Part shown: piece after piece, positions 1 through 7,789 of the stretch | How positions within the stretch are numbered: the stretch's first letter is position 1 | Layout: every line of letters begins with the position of its first letter | Source: Actinomycetes bacterium | Lineage (GTDB): Bacteria; Actinomycetota; Actinomycetes; Propionibacteriales; Nocardioidaceae | Direction: 5' to 3' | DNA: 18,085 nt | Assembly (NCBI GenBank): GCA_029779385.1 | Contig: JAKPAQ010000038.1 | Span: forward strand, 1-18,085 | Position numbers and translations under genes: made by a program | The notes under the pieces: model-generated | Seen by the model: the letters and a program-made list of their open reading frames with translations, nothing else | The model's database searches: none | What the model was told of the DNA's origin: nothing

Positions 1-570
1 GGCGATACCGAAAATGACCGCATAAATGCCCAGCACACCAATGGCGATCAAGTTGTTGATGATCGGTGCCCACATCATCGGACCGAACCGCTCGCGCGAG
101 TTCAGGATCTGGCCGACCAGCACGAACGCGCCGTAAAAGAAGACCTGCGGCATGCAAAGTATCGTCAGCAACTGGGCCGATTGGCGCTGGACCGTGAACT
201 CGGGAGTGAAAAGTTCTGGTTTGAAGAAGATATGCAGCAGCCACGGGACAGCGATCATCAAAATCACCGTGGCCACACTCAAAACCAGCAAGCCCAAGGT
301 GATTACCCGGTTCGCGTAGGCGTCCCCGCCGTCGGCATCGAGCTTCATCGCGCGCACTAGCTGGGGAACAAGTACCACGTTGAAAACGCCGCCGGCGACC
401 AGAATGTAGAGCGAGTTCGGGATCGAGTTTGCGACGTTGAAAATAGTGCCGTTTAGAGCAGTACCGATGACGGCCAACAGTAGAAGCGACCGGAACATCC
501 CGGTGATTCTCGAAACGATTGTGCCTAGGGCCATCCATGCTGATGCCCGAGCAAGGCGCGCGTCACTCAC
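1..570 (-). CDS. murJ: MurJ/MviN lipid II flippase, 5' part (N-terminal 190 residues; runs off the left edge)
   Basis: MurJ is the integral-membrane flippase that moves lipid II to the outer face of the membrane for peptidoglycan synthesis. Reading the minus strand from a GTG at 570 gives an open frame to base 1. It begins MSDARLARASAWMALGTIVS, then RITGMFRSLL, and continues with FNVANSIPNSLYILVAGGVFN, the conserved MurJ N-terminus that includes the first two helices. Later hydrophobic segments (such as VITLGLLVLSVATVILMIAV) and RFGPMMWAPIINNLIAIGV also fit the family. The GTG lies inside the last codons of the DUF6049 gene: the two genes overlap by 8 bases (GTGAGTGA), which suggests translational coupling. 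No strong Shine-Dalgarno sequence is visible. About 330 or more C-terminal residues of a typical protein lie outside the window. Family call is firm; the exact start is inferred from alignment to the usual N-terminus. Confidence 0.93.
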   Translation of the reverse strand, partial: MSDARLARASAWMALGTIVSRITGMFRSLLLLAVIGTALNGTIFNVANSIPNSLYILVAGGVFNVVLVPQLVRAMKLDADGGDAYANRVITLGLLVLSVATVILMIAVPWLLHIFFKPELFTPEFTVQRQSAQLLTILCMPQVFFYGAFVLVGQILNSRERFGPMMWAPIINNLIAIGVLGIYAVIFGIA

Positions 571-2590
571 GGACTCGCCGCCCGCCGAAGAAACGCCTGC
601 CCAAGGTAGCGACCACGCCGATCATCGCGATTCCCATCGCGAGCCAAACGATCAAGCTCACTTTGCTGGAGCGAACATTGAACACGGCTTCCTCGCCGAC
701 TAGTTGACCGTCCACCGAGACCAACCTGGCGCTGACTGTGCTGGAGTTCTGTTCGCCGAGGTCGGCCTCAACCGTGACGGTGTGCCGGTCACCGGCAGCG
801 ATCCGCACAGGTGGCGTGTCGGCAATTTTGATCGAGTCGTTTTCGGCCGTGACTTGCAGGCCAACCTTAATTTCGTGAGAAGTGCCGTTGACCACAGTTA
901 GCGGGAAGCCACCGCGGCTGCTGCTGAGCGTGATTGCCGACGGACTTTCGATCTTGATTTTGGCGAACGTCGCTTGAAGCTGGTTGATCTGTCCACTGAC
1001 GAGGGCCGAAGCCTTCTTCAAGTCGGCGCGCCAGCGAACTGAAACAGCGGTCGCGATGGCGCTATCAGTAGTCGACGAGTCGCTGCCGACGACGATCGAA
1101 TCGAGGTTTCCTGCCAGTTCTGACCAGGTTGCCACGTCTGAAAGGTAGGCCGCAGTCAACGACTTGGTTGCAACCGAACTCGGAACTTTTCCGGTGTATG
1201 GCGGCGGAGAGTCGCTCAGCAGTTTCGCGGCGGTCACAGGTTCACTTAGTCCGCCTGACTCGTTGGCAGTCAGGGCCAAGGCGAGGTTTGGACCAGCATT
1301 TAGTCCCGGATCCCAAGAAGGGTCAACGAAAGTCAACGCATCAGCTCGGGACTGACTGTTTTCTCGCTTGCTGAACTGGGCCAGGGCCGCGTCGGTGAGG
1401 ATTCGTTGGCGAAGGGTAGCTGGTGTTTCCTCCCCCGGGGGATCGGCCAAAGCCCCATTGATCACGAGGTTGGTTACCCCACTTGGGGTTTTGACTGTGG
1501 CAACGGACCCAGCATCGCCAACCCAATCGGGTACGGTGCTCCGCGAAACCACAACCGGAGTGTTCGCGCGCGAGCGAATGTCGTCCAACACTTGGTTGGT
1601 CACCCCGGTGATCGTCGGCCAACTTGCTAACGATCCCGAAATGGCCTGCTCAGTCAAAGTGTTAGTCGTTGCTGCCTTGACTCGGTCCAGCAGCACATTC
1701 GAGTGCTCTCGGTGGCGACTGAAGGCGAGTTCGTCTGGTCGGTCATAGCCGACAACCCAAGTCGTTGAGGAATTCGCCAATTCGCGAAAATCCTTCAACC
1801 AGACGCTCACGCCTTTAACTTGTTCGTTCGTCAAATCAATCCCCGCAGGAGGATTCTCTTCGTCGGTCAGTTCGCTAAGAAGGTCGAGTAATGCCGGATC
1901 GAAAACGATGGTCCGGCCTGCAGGAACCGTGGCAATGGCCGCATCGAGGTAGCGCCGCAACCTGCCGGTGGCGACCGAATTTGCGAGTGCACCGAGTTGG
2001 TCCCGACTTAACTCTGAAGTGAGAGTGAATGGCCAAACCAGACCCGCGGGAGTCGGGGATTTAGGTTCTGAAATCAACGGAATGAAGGTTGTGGCGCGCG
2101 CGACGGCATCGTTGGAGCGGACGCCGTGATGATCGGTGGCGAGGATCTGAACGCCGACTGGGTAGATGCCTTCGGCGCCGGTCAAACCGAGGGCTTTTGC
2201 TGGCACCTTTATTTCGAATCGCTTGCTTTGGCCGGGGGTCAGGGAGTCGAGTTCAGCAAAGCGGCCAACCTCGACAACCCGTTCGCCGGTATATGACCGA
2301 CCTTCCTTGATCGCGTCTTCGAGTTCACTTCTGGAGGTGAAACCCGTCCGCGGCATCACCAGATATGCCTGGACGGAGGTCCAAGTCGTTGAGCCGGTAT
2401 TTCGGACGACGCCGCCGAGTCGAATCTGCTTTCCAGAAGCCAGATTCGATGGCGAAATTTGGTCTATTTGAGCTGTTAGGGCCGCGGTGTCAGCGGCCGA
2501 GGCGGGGGGAGCAAAAAGGAACAATGAAACGACAACCGCGATCGCGGTCCAGATCGGCTTCAAAGTCACCACGTCATCGTAGTGGCCCAA
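563..2590 (-). CDS. DUF6049 family exported, membrane-anchored protein
   Basis: This 675-residue protein has an N-terminal hydrophobic stretch (about residues 12-28) followed by PPASA-ADT, a signal-peptidase-like site near residue 33. It has a large Ser/Thr/Ala-rich extracytoplasmic region and a C-terminal membrane helix (about 644-664, VSLIVWLAMGIAMIGVV) ending in a basic RRFFGGRRVRE tail. This topology, together with its place directly upstream of murJ and near cca, matches the actinobacterial DUF6049 family (homologous position to Rv3909 of Mycobacterium tuberculosis). Its biochemical role is unknown; position suggests envelope biogenesis, as inference only. The open frame starts with TTG at 2590. 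In-frame GTGs at 2572 and 2569 would give a signal peptide beginning VTLKPIW and are at least as plausible. No clear ribosome-binding site separates the options. It starts about 37 bases after the cca stop and overlaps murJ, so cca-DUF6049-murJ is likely one transcript. Confidence 0.85.
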   Translation of the reverse strand: MGHYDDVVTLKPIWTAIAVVVSLFLFAPPASAADTAALTAQIDQISPSNLASGKQIRLGGVVRNTGSTTWTSVQAYLVMPRTGFTSRSELEDAIKEGRSYTGERVVEVGRFAELDSLTPGQSKRFEIKVPAKALGLTGAEGIYPVGVQILATDHHGVRSNDAVARATTFIPLISEPKSPTPAGLVWPFTLTSELSRDQLGALANSVATGRLRRYLDAAIATVPAGRTIVFDPALLDLLSELTDEENPPAGIDLTNEQVKGVSVWLKDFRELANSSTTWVVGYDRPDELAFSRHREHSNVLLDRVKAATTNTLTEQAISGSLASWPTITGVTNQVLDDIRSRANTPVVVSRSTVPDWVGDAGSVATVKTPSGVTNLVINGALADPPGEETPATLRQRILTDAALAQFSKRENSQSRADALTFVDPSWDPGLNAGPNLALALTANESGGLSEPVTAAKLLSDSPPPYTGKVPSSVATKSLTAAYLSDVATWSELAGNLDSIVVGSDSSTTDSAIATAVSVRWRADLKKASALVSGQINQLQATFAKIKIESPSAITLSSSRGGFPLTVVNGTSHEIKVGLQVTAENDSIKIADTPPVRIAAGDRHTVTVEADLGEQNSSTVSARLVSVDGQLVGEEAVFNVRSSKVSLIVWLAMGIAMIGVVATLGRRFFGGRRVRE

Positions 2591-2627
2591 AGCCAGTAGT
2601 CAGTGAAGTTGCAGGTTGTCGCAGGCC

Positions 2628-4052
2628 TCAGCGCGCTGCCCACCAAGCCGAGAGGGCCTCGATCGCTTGCTCTTTGGGCAGTGGTCCTCGGTCCAGTCGA
2701 AGATCGAGTAGGAACCGGTAGGCCTCGCCGACTTCTCGGCCCGGACCAACCCCCAGAATCTCCATGATTTCGTTGCCGTCCAGATCTGGCCGAATTGATT
2801 TGAGTTCCTCAGCCGCACTTAGTTGGCCGATCCGAGCCTCAAGATCGTCATAGGTGCGCTGGAGCTTGAGCGCCTTGCGCGGATTCCTGGTGGTGCTGTC
2901 GGCGCGGGTGAGGATGTGGAGGCGTTCGAGTTGATCGCCGGCGTCGCGCACGTAGCGGCGAACTGCCGAATCGGTCCATTCGCCGGTGCCGTACCCGTGG
3001 AACCGCAGGTGTAACTCCACGAGTTTGGTCACGTCGTCGGTCAAATCGTTTGGGTATCGCAGTGCCCGCATCCGCTTGTTCGTAAGTTTTGCGCCGACGA
3101 CGTCGTGGTGGTGGAACGTGACTGAGCCATCGTTTTGAAACCTGCGGGTTTTCGGCTTGCCGACGTCATGCAGGAGTGCGGCCAACCGAATCGTCAGATC
3201 GGGCGCGGTGTCGAGACGGTATTCAAGATCTATCGCCTGTTCAAGGACGGTCAATGAGTGTTCGTAGACGTCTTTGTGGCGATGGTGTTCGTCGCGCTCG
3301 AGTTCCAAGGCGGGAAGTTCAGGTAGAACCTGTTCGGCCAATTTGGTTTCGACCAGCACTCGAAGTCCGGCTACTGGATTTTGCGAAAGCAGCAGTTTAG
3401 ACAGTTCGTCGCGCACCCGTTCGGCCGAAACGATCGAGATCCGGTCGGCCATTTGGGTCATCGCCGCGGTGACGTCAGGCGCGGCGATGAAACCTAGTTG
3501 GCCAACGAACCGGGCCGCGCGCATCATTCGCAAGGGGTCGTCGCCAAACGAGATCTCAGGACCGATCGGCGTTCGGATCGTCCGGTCTGCCAGATCGTCG
3601 AGCCCACCGTGAACATCGACGAAATCGGCAGTTGGCAGCCGGACAGCCATCGCGTTGACGGTGAAATCTCGCCTGGCTAGGTCATCTTCGAGGCGAGTTC
3701 CAAAAGCCACCGTCGGTTTGCGTGAAGCGGGGTCGTATTCGTCTGCGCGGTAGGTGGTTATTTCGAGTTGGTGCTCGCCTTTTCGCAAAGCGATCGTGCC
3801 GAACTCGCGACCAACGTCCCAAGTTGCATCTGCCCAATTACCGACGATTTCTTCGATCTGCTCGGGCGTGGCCGAAGTGGTGAAGTCCAGATCAGTCACC
3901 GCTCGACCTAAAAGAGCGTCGCGGACCGGACCGCCGACCAGAGCTAACTCTTGTCCAGCGTCGGCAAATAGTGCGCCCACCTGACCGAGGATCGGTTGGG
4001 AGCGCAGCAGTTCGTCGAGGCGCCGTCTCTCGTGCGCGGTCAAATCAGCCAC
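2628..4052 (-). CDS. cca: CCA tRNA nucleotidyltransferase (class II, with HD domain)
   Basis: The enzyme adds or repairs the 3' CCA end of tRNAs using CTP and ATP in the cytosol. The 474-residue protein shows the class II poly(A) polymerase/CCA-transferase head: LVGGPVRDALLGR at residues 38-50, the metal-binding pair DLDF at 54-57, RRDFTVNAMAV at 127-137 and the DPLRMMRAARF motif at 172-182. An HD phosphohydrolase-type domain follows, with HKDVYEHSL (259-267), LLHDVGKP (293-300) and FHHHD (313-317). This is the long actinobacterial form (the PcnA/Rv3907c type). The GTG start at 4052 gives the expected N-terminus. It has no Shine-Dalgarno sequence but a TAGAAT hexamer 8 bases upstream, so a leaderless mRNA is likely. 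In the actinobacteria I recall, this gene diverges from the DUF6049-murJ group; here it is co-directional and upstream of it. Confidence 0.95.
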   Translation of the reverse strand: MADLTAHERRRLDELLRSQPILGQVGALFADAGQELALVGGPVRDALLGRAVTDLDFTTSATPEQIEEIVGNWADATWDVGREFGTIALRKGEHQLEITTYRADEYDPASRKPTVAFGTRLEDDLARRDFTVNAMAVRLPTADFVDVHGGLDDLADRTIRTPIGPEISFGDDPLRMMRAARFVGQLGFIAAPDVTAAMTQMADRISIVSAERVRDELSKLLLSQNPVAGLRVLVETKLAEQVLPELPALELERDEHHRHKDVYEHSLTVLEQAIDLEYRLDTAPDLTIRLAALLHDVGKPKTRRFQNDGSVTFHHHDVVGAKLTNKRMRALRYPNDLTDDVTKLVELHLRFHGYGTGEWTDSAVRRYVRDAGDQLERLHILTRADSTTRNPRKALKLQRTYDDLEARIGQLSAAEELKSIRPDLDGNEIMEILGVGPGREVGEAYRFLLDLRLDRGPLPKEQAIEALSAWWAAR

Positions 4053-4060
4053 AAGGAGTC

Positions 4061-4066
4061 ATTCTA
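4061..4066 (-). promoter_or_regulatory. Candidate -10 box of cca (leaderless start)
   Basis: On the minus strand TAGAAT ends 8 bases before the GTG of cca, and no Shine-Dalgarno sequence lies between. This spacing would place the transcription start at or next to the GTG, the pattern of leaderless actinobacterial mRNAs. No convincing -35 hexamer is visible at 16-19 bases upstream. Inference from sequence only. Confidence 0.5.
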
Positions 4067-4102
4067 CGGGTGAACTGGTGCTGAAGTTTCGCCCGATCGG
4101 CG

Positions 4103-4858
4103 TCAGTAGGTTCCGTTGATGCCCAGCGTGGCCGCGCCGATGATTCCGGCGTTGTTTCGGTGTGCGGCGGCCACGATCGGAGTTTTTAGGTTCAACAGTG
4201 GCAAGAACTCCTCGGCCTGCTTGCTGATGCCGCCGCCAACTACGAACAAATCCGGGGAAATCAGTTGCTCGAGGTGGGTGAAGTACTTCTGCAGTCTGCT
4301 GGCCCACTGCTGCCAACTAAGTCCTTCGTTCTCGTGGACGCTGGCGGCGCACCACCTTTCCACGTCCCGGTGACCATCGACTTCGAGGTGACCGAATTCA
4401 GAATTGGGGATTAGCACCCCGCGGTGGATCAATGCCGAACCAATTCCAGTGCCCAAGGTGATTGCACAAACTAATCCGGATTCGCCGCGGGCCGCCCCAT
4501 GCTCGTACTCGGCAACCCCGGCGGCGTCGGCGTCGTTTACGACGTGAACTTCGCGGCCGAGGTGCTTGGTAAACACGGCGTCTACGTCGGTGCCTATCCA
4601 CGTTTTGTCGATATTGGCGGCCGAACCAGCCACGCCACGGCGAACGACGGCCGGAATTGCCACACCGATCTGGCTGACCTGGCTCGCCTGCGGGAAGTGG
4701 GAAATGATTTGGCCAACTATGTCGGCGACGGCAAGTGGGGTGGCTGGTTTGGGTGTGGGGATTCGAAATCGATCCGCGGTTAAGTTTCCTGAGTCCAAAT
4801 CCACCGGCGCGCCCTTGATTCCAGTGCCGCCAACGTCGATCCCGAAGCCGATTCTCAC
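4103..4858 (-). CDS. ppgK: Polyphosphate glucokinase (ROK family)
   Basis: The enzyme phosphorylates glucose to glucose-6-phosphate using polyphosphate (or ATP) in the cytosol. The 251-residue protein starts [20 protein letters not shown], with the phosphate-binding DVGGTGIKG at 8-16. It then shows NIDKTWIGT (82-90), the sugar-binding/catalytic NDADAAG (108-114), LGTGIGSA (135-142), the EFGHLEV segment (154-160) and VVGGGIS (206-212). These match actinobacterial PpgK closely in my memory of the M. tuberculosis protein, including absence of the CxCGxxGC zinc motif found in other ROK proteins. The frame is open upstream as far as 5032, but that extension is low-complexity Ala/Ser sequence running over the divergent gene. 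The GTG at 4858 gives the family N-terminus and follows AGGG by 8 bases. It ends 50 bases before cca. PpgK next to cca is not an arrangement I know as standard. Confidence 0.92.
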   Translation of the reverse strand: MRIGFGIDVGGTGIKGAPVDLDSGNLTADRFRIPTPKPATPLAVADIVGQIISHFPQASQVSQIGVAIPAVVRRGVAGSAANIDKTWIGTDVDAVFTKHLGREVHVVNDADAAGVAEYEHGAARGESGLVCAITLGTGIGSALIHRGVLIPNSEFGHLEVDGHRDVERWCAASVHENEGLSWQQWASRLQKYFTHLEQLISPDLFVVGGGISKQAEEFLPLLNLKTPIVAAAHRNNAGIIGAATLGINGTY

Positions 4859-4865
4859 GAGAATC

Positions 4866-4871
4866 ACCCTA
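4866..4871 (-). promoter_or_regulatory. Candidate -10 box or ribosome-binding site of ppgK
   Basis: Minus-strand TAGGGT lies 7 bases upstream of the GTG start of ppgK. It fits the TANNNT -10 pattern of a leaderless gene, but the same bases contain AGGG, which could equally serve as a Shine-Dalgarno sequence. The 52-base gap to the divergent gene leaves little space for two full promoters, so the assignment is uncertain. Confidence 0.35.
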
Positions 4872-4910
4872 TTCTTTACTGGTGATCTTGGCGAAACTGA
4901 GCAGCAACTA

Positions 4911-5858
4911 ATGGCCGGCGGACTTTTTGCGCTGCTCGATGATGTCGCGGCGCTTGCTCGGTTGGCGGCCGCTTCGGTAGACGACGTAGCCGCCGCGACC
5001 GGCAAGGCGAGCGCGAAAGCCGCCGGGGTCATCGTCGACGATGCGGCCGTTACGCCACGCTACGTCGATGGCATAGAGCCGAACCGCGAATTGTCGATCA
5101 TTGGGCGGATCGCCAAAGGCTCAATCCGCAACAAACTGATCTTCATCTTGCCGGCGCTACTGCTACTGAGCCAGTTTCTGCCGATGTTGTTGACTCCGCT
5201 CTTGATGGTCGGCGGCGCCTACCTGAGTTATGAAGGCGCCGAAAAGATCTGGCATGCGTTGAAGCCTGCGCACGAAGTATCGAAAACTCCGGCCTCACAG
5301 CGGGGCCCGGAGGCCGAGGCGCAGATCGTCTCAAGCGCAACGCGAACCGATTTCATCTTGTCGGCCGAAATCATGGTGATCGCGCTCAACGAGGTTTCTG
5401 AGGAGCCACTGCTTTCACGGGCGATCATTTTGGCGATAGTCGCTTTGCTGATCACCGCACTGGTTTACGGGGTTGTGGCCTTGATCGTTCGGATGGACGA
5501 CTTTGGGTTGAAGCTAGCCGGTCGAACGTCGAAGTTTTCACAGCAGACCGGATTGTTGCTGGTCAAGGCAATGCCCAAGGTGATGGGTGCCTTGTCGGTG
5601 ATTGGGGTGGCGGCAATGCTCTGGGTTGGTGGCCACATTCTGCTGGTCGGGTTGGACGACCTTGGCTGGCACACCCTCTACGGTGCGGTCCATGACCTCG
5701 AGCATTGGATCGCTGGCGTCATGCCAGTTGCAGACGAGGCATTCGAGTGGCTGGCGAACACGCTCGCCTCAGCAACACTCGGCCTAGTGGTCGGCGCGGT
5801 CCTGGTCGCAATCATCTCGGGAATCAACCGGGTTCGCGGCGTCGAATCAGCACACTAG
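4911..5858 (+). CDS. DUF808 (YedI-like) family inner-membrane protein
   Basis: The 315-residue protein opens [20 protein letters not shown], the hallmark N-terminus of the DUF808/YedI family (E. coli YedI is of similar length). Family features follow: [32 protein letters not shown] split over residues 21-52, a hydrophobic hairpin at about 76-104 ending in [12 protein letters not shown], and [16 protein letters not shown] at 145-160. Further membrane segments lie at about 170-194, 222-247 and 286-303. Its function is unknown to me; it is a predicted multi-pass membrane protein. The frame is open upstream to 4566, but that part runs antisense through ppgK, and the ATG at 4911 gives the family start. 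No good Shine-Dalgarno sequence precedes it; TATTCT at 4870-4875 is a possible -10. It diverges from ppgK and converges on ino1 across a strong terminator. Confidence 0.9.
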   Translation: MAGGLFALLDDVAALARLAAASVDDVAAATGKASAKAAGVIVDDAAVTPRYVDGIEPNRELSIIGRIAKGSIRNKLIFILPALLLLSQFLPMLLTPLLMVGGAYLSYEGAEKIWHALKPAHEVSKTPASQRGPEAEAQIVSSATRTDFILSAEIMVIALNEVSEEPLLSRAIILAIVALLITALVYGVVALIVRMDDFGLKLAGRTSKFSQQTGLLLVKAMPKVMGALSVIGVAAMLWVGGHILLVGLDDLGWHTLYGAVHDLEHWIAGVMPVADEAFEWLANTLASATLGLVVGAVLVAIISGINRVRGVESAH

Positions 5859-5885
5859 AAGGTCTTTACTGTTCGGTTTTAGACG

Positions 5886-5939
5886 CGAAAAACCCGCCTC
5901 GGGTTAGGAAGGTCCAGTCCAACCGAGGCGGGTTTTTCG
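5886..5939. terminator. Bidirectional intrinsic terminator between DUF808 gene and ino1
   Basis: A perfect 17-base inverted repeat has arms at 5886-5902 and 5923-5939, separated by 20 bases. Each arm holds the GC-rich core CCCGCCTCGG or its complement, flanked by AAAAA on the left and TTTTT on the right. The hairpin is therefore followed by a U-run in both directions. It sits 27 bases after the DUF808 stop and 12 bases past the ino1 stop, so it can end both convergent transcripts. Confidence 0.93.
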
Positions 5940-5951
5940 ATGTTTAGCTGA

Positions 5952-7052
5952 TCAGCGCTCTTCTTCGCCGCGAATGAACGCTTCAAGGCGGCTACGGCCT
6001 TCGCCGTCTTCGCGCTGTTCTGGCGGGGACTTCATCAGGTAAGACGAAGCCGACAACAGCGCACCAGAGATGCCGCGATCCTTAGCGATCTTTGCAGCCC
6101 GGATGGCGTCGATGATGATGCCAGCGGAGTTCGGCGAATCCCAAACTTCTAGCTTGTACTCGAGGTTCAATGGGGCGTCACCGAAGGCGCGGCCTTCGAG
6201 GCGGACGTACGCCCACTTGCGGTCGTCGAGCCAGGCGACGTAGTCGCTGGGGCCAATGTGGACGTTCTTGTCGTCGACCTTTCCGGCCAGCGGGCCGGTG
6301 AGGTTCGAGGTGACTGCCTGAGTCTTCGAAACCTTCTTCGACTCTAGGCGTTCGCGCTCAAGCATGTTCTTGAAGTCCATGTTGCCGCCGACATTCAACT
6401 GGTACGTGCGATCGAGGGTGACACCACGATCTTCGAACAGTTTCGCCATTACGCGGTGGGTGATGGTCGCGCCCACCTGGCTCTTGATGTCGTCGCCGAT
6501 GATCGGCACGCCGGCATCTTCGAACTTCTTGGCCCAAACCGGATCCGAGGCGATGAACACGGGCAGGGCGTTGACGAAGGCAACACCGGCGTCGATTGCG
6601 CACTGAGCGTAGAACTTGTCGGCGTCTTCGGAGCCAACCGGCAGGTAGGAGACGAGTACGTCAGCACCGGTGTCCTTGAGGACCTGAACGACATCAACGG
6701 GCTCGGCGTCGGACTCCTCGATGGTCATCCGGTAGTACTTGCCTAGGCCGTCGAGGGTGTGACCTCGTTGAACCGTGATTCCGGTGGGCGGAACATCGGT
6801 GATCTTGATCGTGTTGTTTTCGCTGGCGCGAGTTGCCTCGGCCAAATCGAAGCCGACCTTCTTGGCATCAACATCGAACGCAGCGACGAATTCGACGTCG
6901 CCGACGTGATAGTCGCCAAACTGGACATGCATCAGGCCAGGAACGGTCTGATCGGCTGGGACGTTCTTGTAGTACTCAACGCCTTCAATAAGTGACGTTG
7001 CGCAGTTGCCGACTCCGACAATGGCGACGCGGACCTTCTTCTCCGTGCTCAT
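5952..7052 (-). CDS. ino1: myo-Inositol-1-phosphate synthase
   Basis: The enzyme converts glucose-6-phosphate to 1L-myo-inositol-1-phosphate with NAD+. In actinobacteria this feeds phosphatidylinositol lipids and mycothiol. The 366-residue protein has an N-terminal Rossmann fold with [13 protein letters not shown] (9-21) and the family motifs [10 protein letters not shown] (161-170), [11 protein letters not shown] (187-197), LNVGGNMDF (219-227) and [11 protein letters not shown] (301-311). Its length matches the short actinobacterial/archaeal form. The ATG at 7052 is preceded by GAGGT at about 5 bases. The gene begins 7 bases after the padR stop, so the two are almost certainly co-transcribed and probably translationally coupled. 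The same padR-ino1 pair occurs in mycobacteria (Rv0047c-Rv0046c), which supports PadR control of this enzyme. The substrate is also the PpgK product. Confidence 0.96.
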   Translation of the reverse strand: MSTEKKVRVAIVGVGNCATSLIEGVEYYKNVPADQTVPGLMHVQFGDYHVGDVEFVAAFDVDAKKVGFDLAEATRASENNTIKITDVPPTGITVQRGHTLDGLGKYYRMTIEESDAEPVDVVQVLKDTGADVLVSYLPVGSEDADKFYAQCAIDAGVAFVNALPVFIASDPVWAKKFEDAGVPIIGDDIKSQVGATITHRVMAKLFEDRGVTLDRTYQLNVGGNMDFKNMLERERLESKKVSKTQAVTSNLTGPLAGKVDDKNVHIGPSDYVAWLDDRKWAYVRLEGRAFGDAPLNLEYKLEVWDSPNSAGIIIDAIRAAKIAKDRGISGALLSASSYLMKSPPEQREDGEGRSRLEAFIRGEEER

Positions 7053-7059
7053 GGAGACC

Positions 7060-7635
7060 TCACTCTTCCTTAGCTGTACTGCTGTCGTTTTCCGTGAACG
7101 CCTCTGCGCGTTCCCGGTCGATCAGTTCGGTCAACCAACTGATCTCACGCTCGACCGATTCGAGGCCGTGGCGTTGAAGTTCTTTGGTGTAGCTGTCCAT
7201 CCGTTCGCGTCGCACAACCGATGCGGCGCGGACATTCTCAAGCCGTTCTTCGAGTCGAGACCGTCGCCCTTCAAGGATTCGGACTCGAGTTGGTGAACTG
7301 GTGCGCGAAAACAAGGCAAACCGAACTCCGAAACCTTCGTCGTCCCACGCCGCCGGTCCGCCTTCTTCGAGGAGTTCGGCGAAATGTTCTTTTCCTTCGG
7401 CTGTCAGTCGGTAAACGATTTTTGGTCGCTTTCCGGCCGGTGCGGCCTCGGTGGTGGCAGTGATGTACCCGGCTCGAGTCAACTGCTTTAGGCAGGGATA
7501 GAGCGTGCCGTAGGAAAGCAGACGCGTCCAGCCGAGTAGGGAATTGACGTATTTGCGCAGTTCGTAGCCATGCATCGGGGCATCAGAAAGTAGGCCGAGG
7601 ACGGCCAACTCCAGTGTTGCTCCCTTGCGGGCCAT
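7060..7635 (-). CDS. PadR family transcriptional regulator
   Basis: The 191-residue protein has an N-terminal PadR winged-helix domain. Residues 7-30 ([20 protein letters not shown] followed by RKYV) and [17 protein letters not shown] at 42-58 are the family signature, and the wing region reads [14 protein letters not shown] at 72-85. A charged, mainly helical C-terminal part (about 115-175, rich in Arg/Glu) fits the PadR dimerisation region. The open frame could begin at a GTG at 7650, but that GTG lies within GTGCAGGAGG. The GGAGG is an ideal ribosome-binding site for the ATG at 7635, which I therefore chose. It is transcribed ahead of ino1 with a 7-base gap and is the likely regulator of that operon. 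The ligand is unknown. A dyad at 7670-7682 in its own promoter region is a plausible operator. Confidence 0.93.
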   Translation of the reverse strand: MARKGATLELAVLGLLSDAPMHGYELRKYVNSLLGWTRLLSYGTLYPCLKQLTRAGYITATTEAAPAGKRPKIVYRLTAEGKEHFAELLEEGGPAAWDDEGFGVRFALFSRTSSPTRVRILEGRRSRLEERLENVRAASVVRRERMDSYTKELQRHGLESVEREISWLTELIDRERAEAFTENDSSTAKEE

Positions 7636-7669
7636 CGCTGCCTCCTGCACCCCTTATTGCGAATGGCTA

Positions 7670-7682
7670 TATCGGTACGATA
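7670..7682. promoter_or_regulatory. Candidate PadR operator (dyad TATCG-GTA-CGATA)
   Basis: TATCG and CGATA form a perfect 5-base inverted repeat with a 3-base spacer, 35 bases upstream of the padR ATG. On the minus strand it contains TATCGT (7682-7677), which fits the TANNNT -10 pattern. A protein bound here would block the padR-ino1 promoter. PadR regulators commonly autoregulate through short dyads, but ownership is inferred from position only. Confidence 0.45.
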
Positions 7683-7699
7683 CATCGAGATTCACTTTG

Positions 7700-7723
7700 A
7701 ATCGAACTCAGCGTGATTCGATT
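7700..7723. repeat. 7-base inverted repeat in the padR/PBP divergent region
   Basis: AATCGAA (7700-7706) and TTCGATT (7717-7723) are perfect inverted copies with a 10-base spacer. The half-site centres are 17 bases apart. It lies between the candidate padR promoter and the PBP gene and could be a second operator for a dimeric regulator. Short inverted repeats arise by chance, so this is weak. Confidence 0.3.
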
Positions 7724-7789
7724 AGCCCAATCTCAGGTTTACCGGGCAAACTAGACCGCTGTAGTTGCAGTCATTGAAAGGACTGATTC

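Noticed and set aside
4566..4910. 115-residue upstream extension of the DUF808 gene
   Set aside because: It runs antisense through conserved ppgK motifs and shows no family features; the ATG at 4911 gives the DUF808 N-terminus.
4859..5032. 58-residue upstream extension of ppgK on the minus strand
   Set aside because: The extension is Ala/Ser low-complexity sequence antisense to the conserved start of the DUF808 gene. The PpgK family N-terminus begins at the GTG at 4858.
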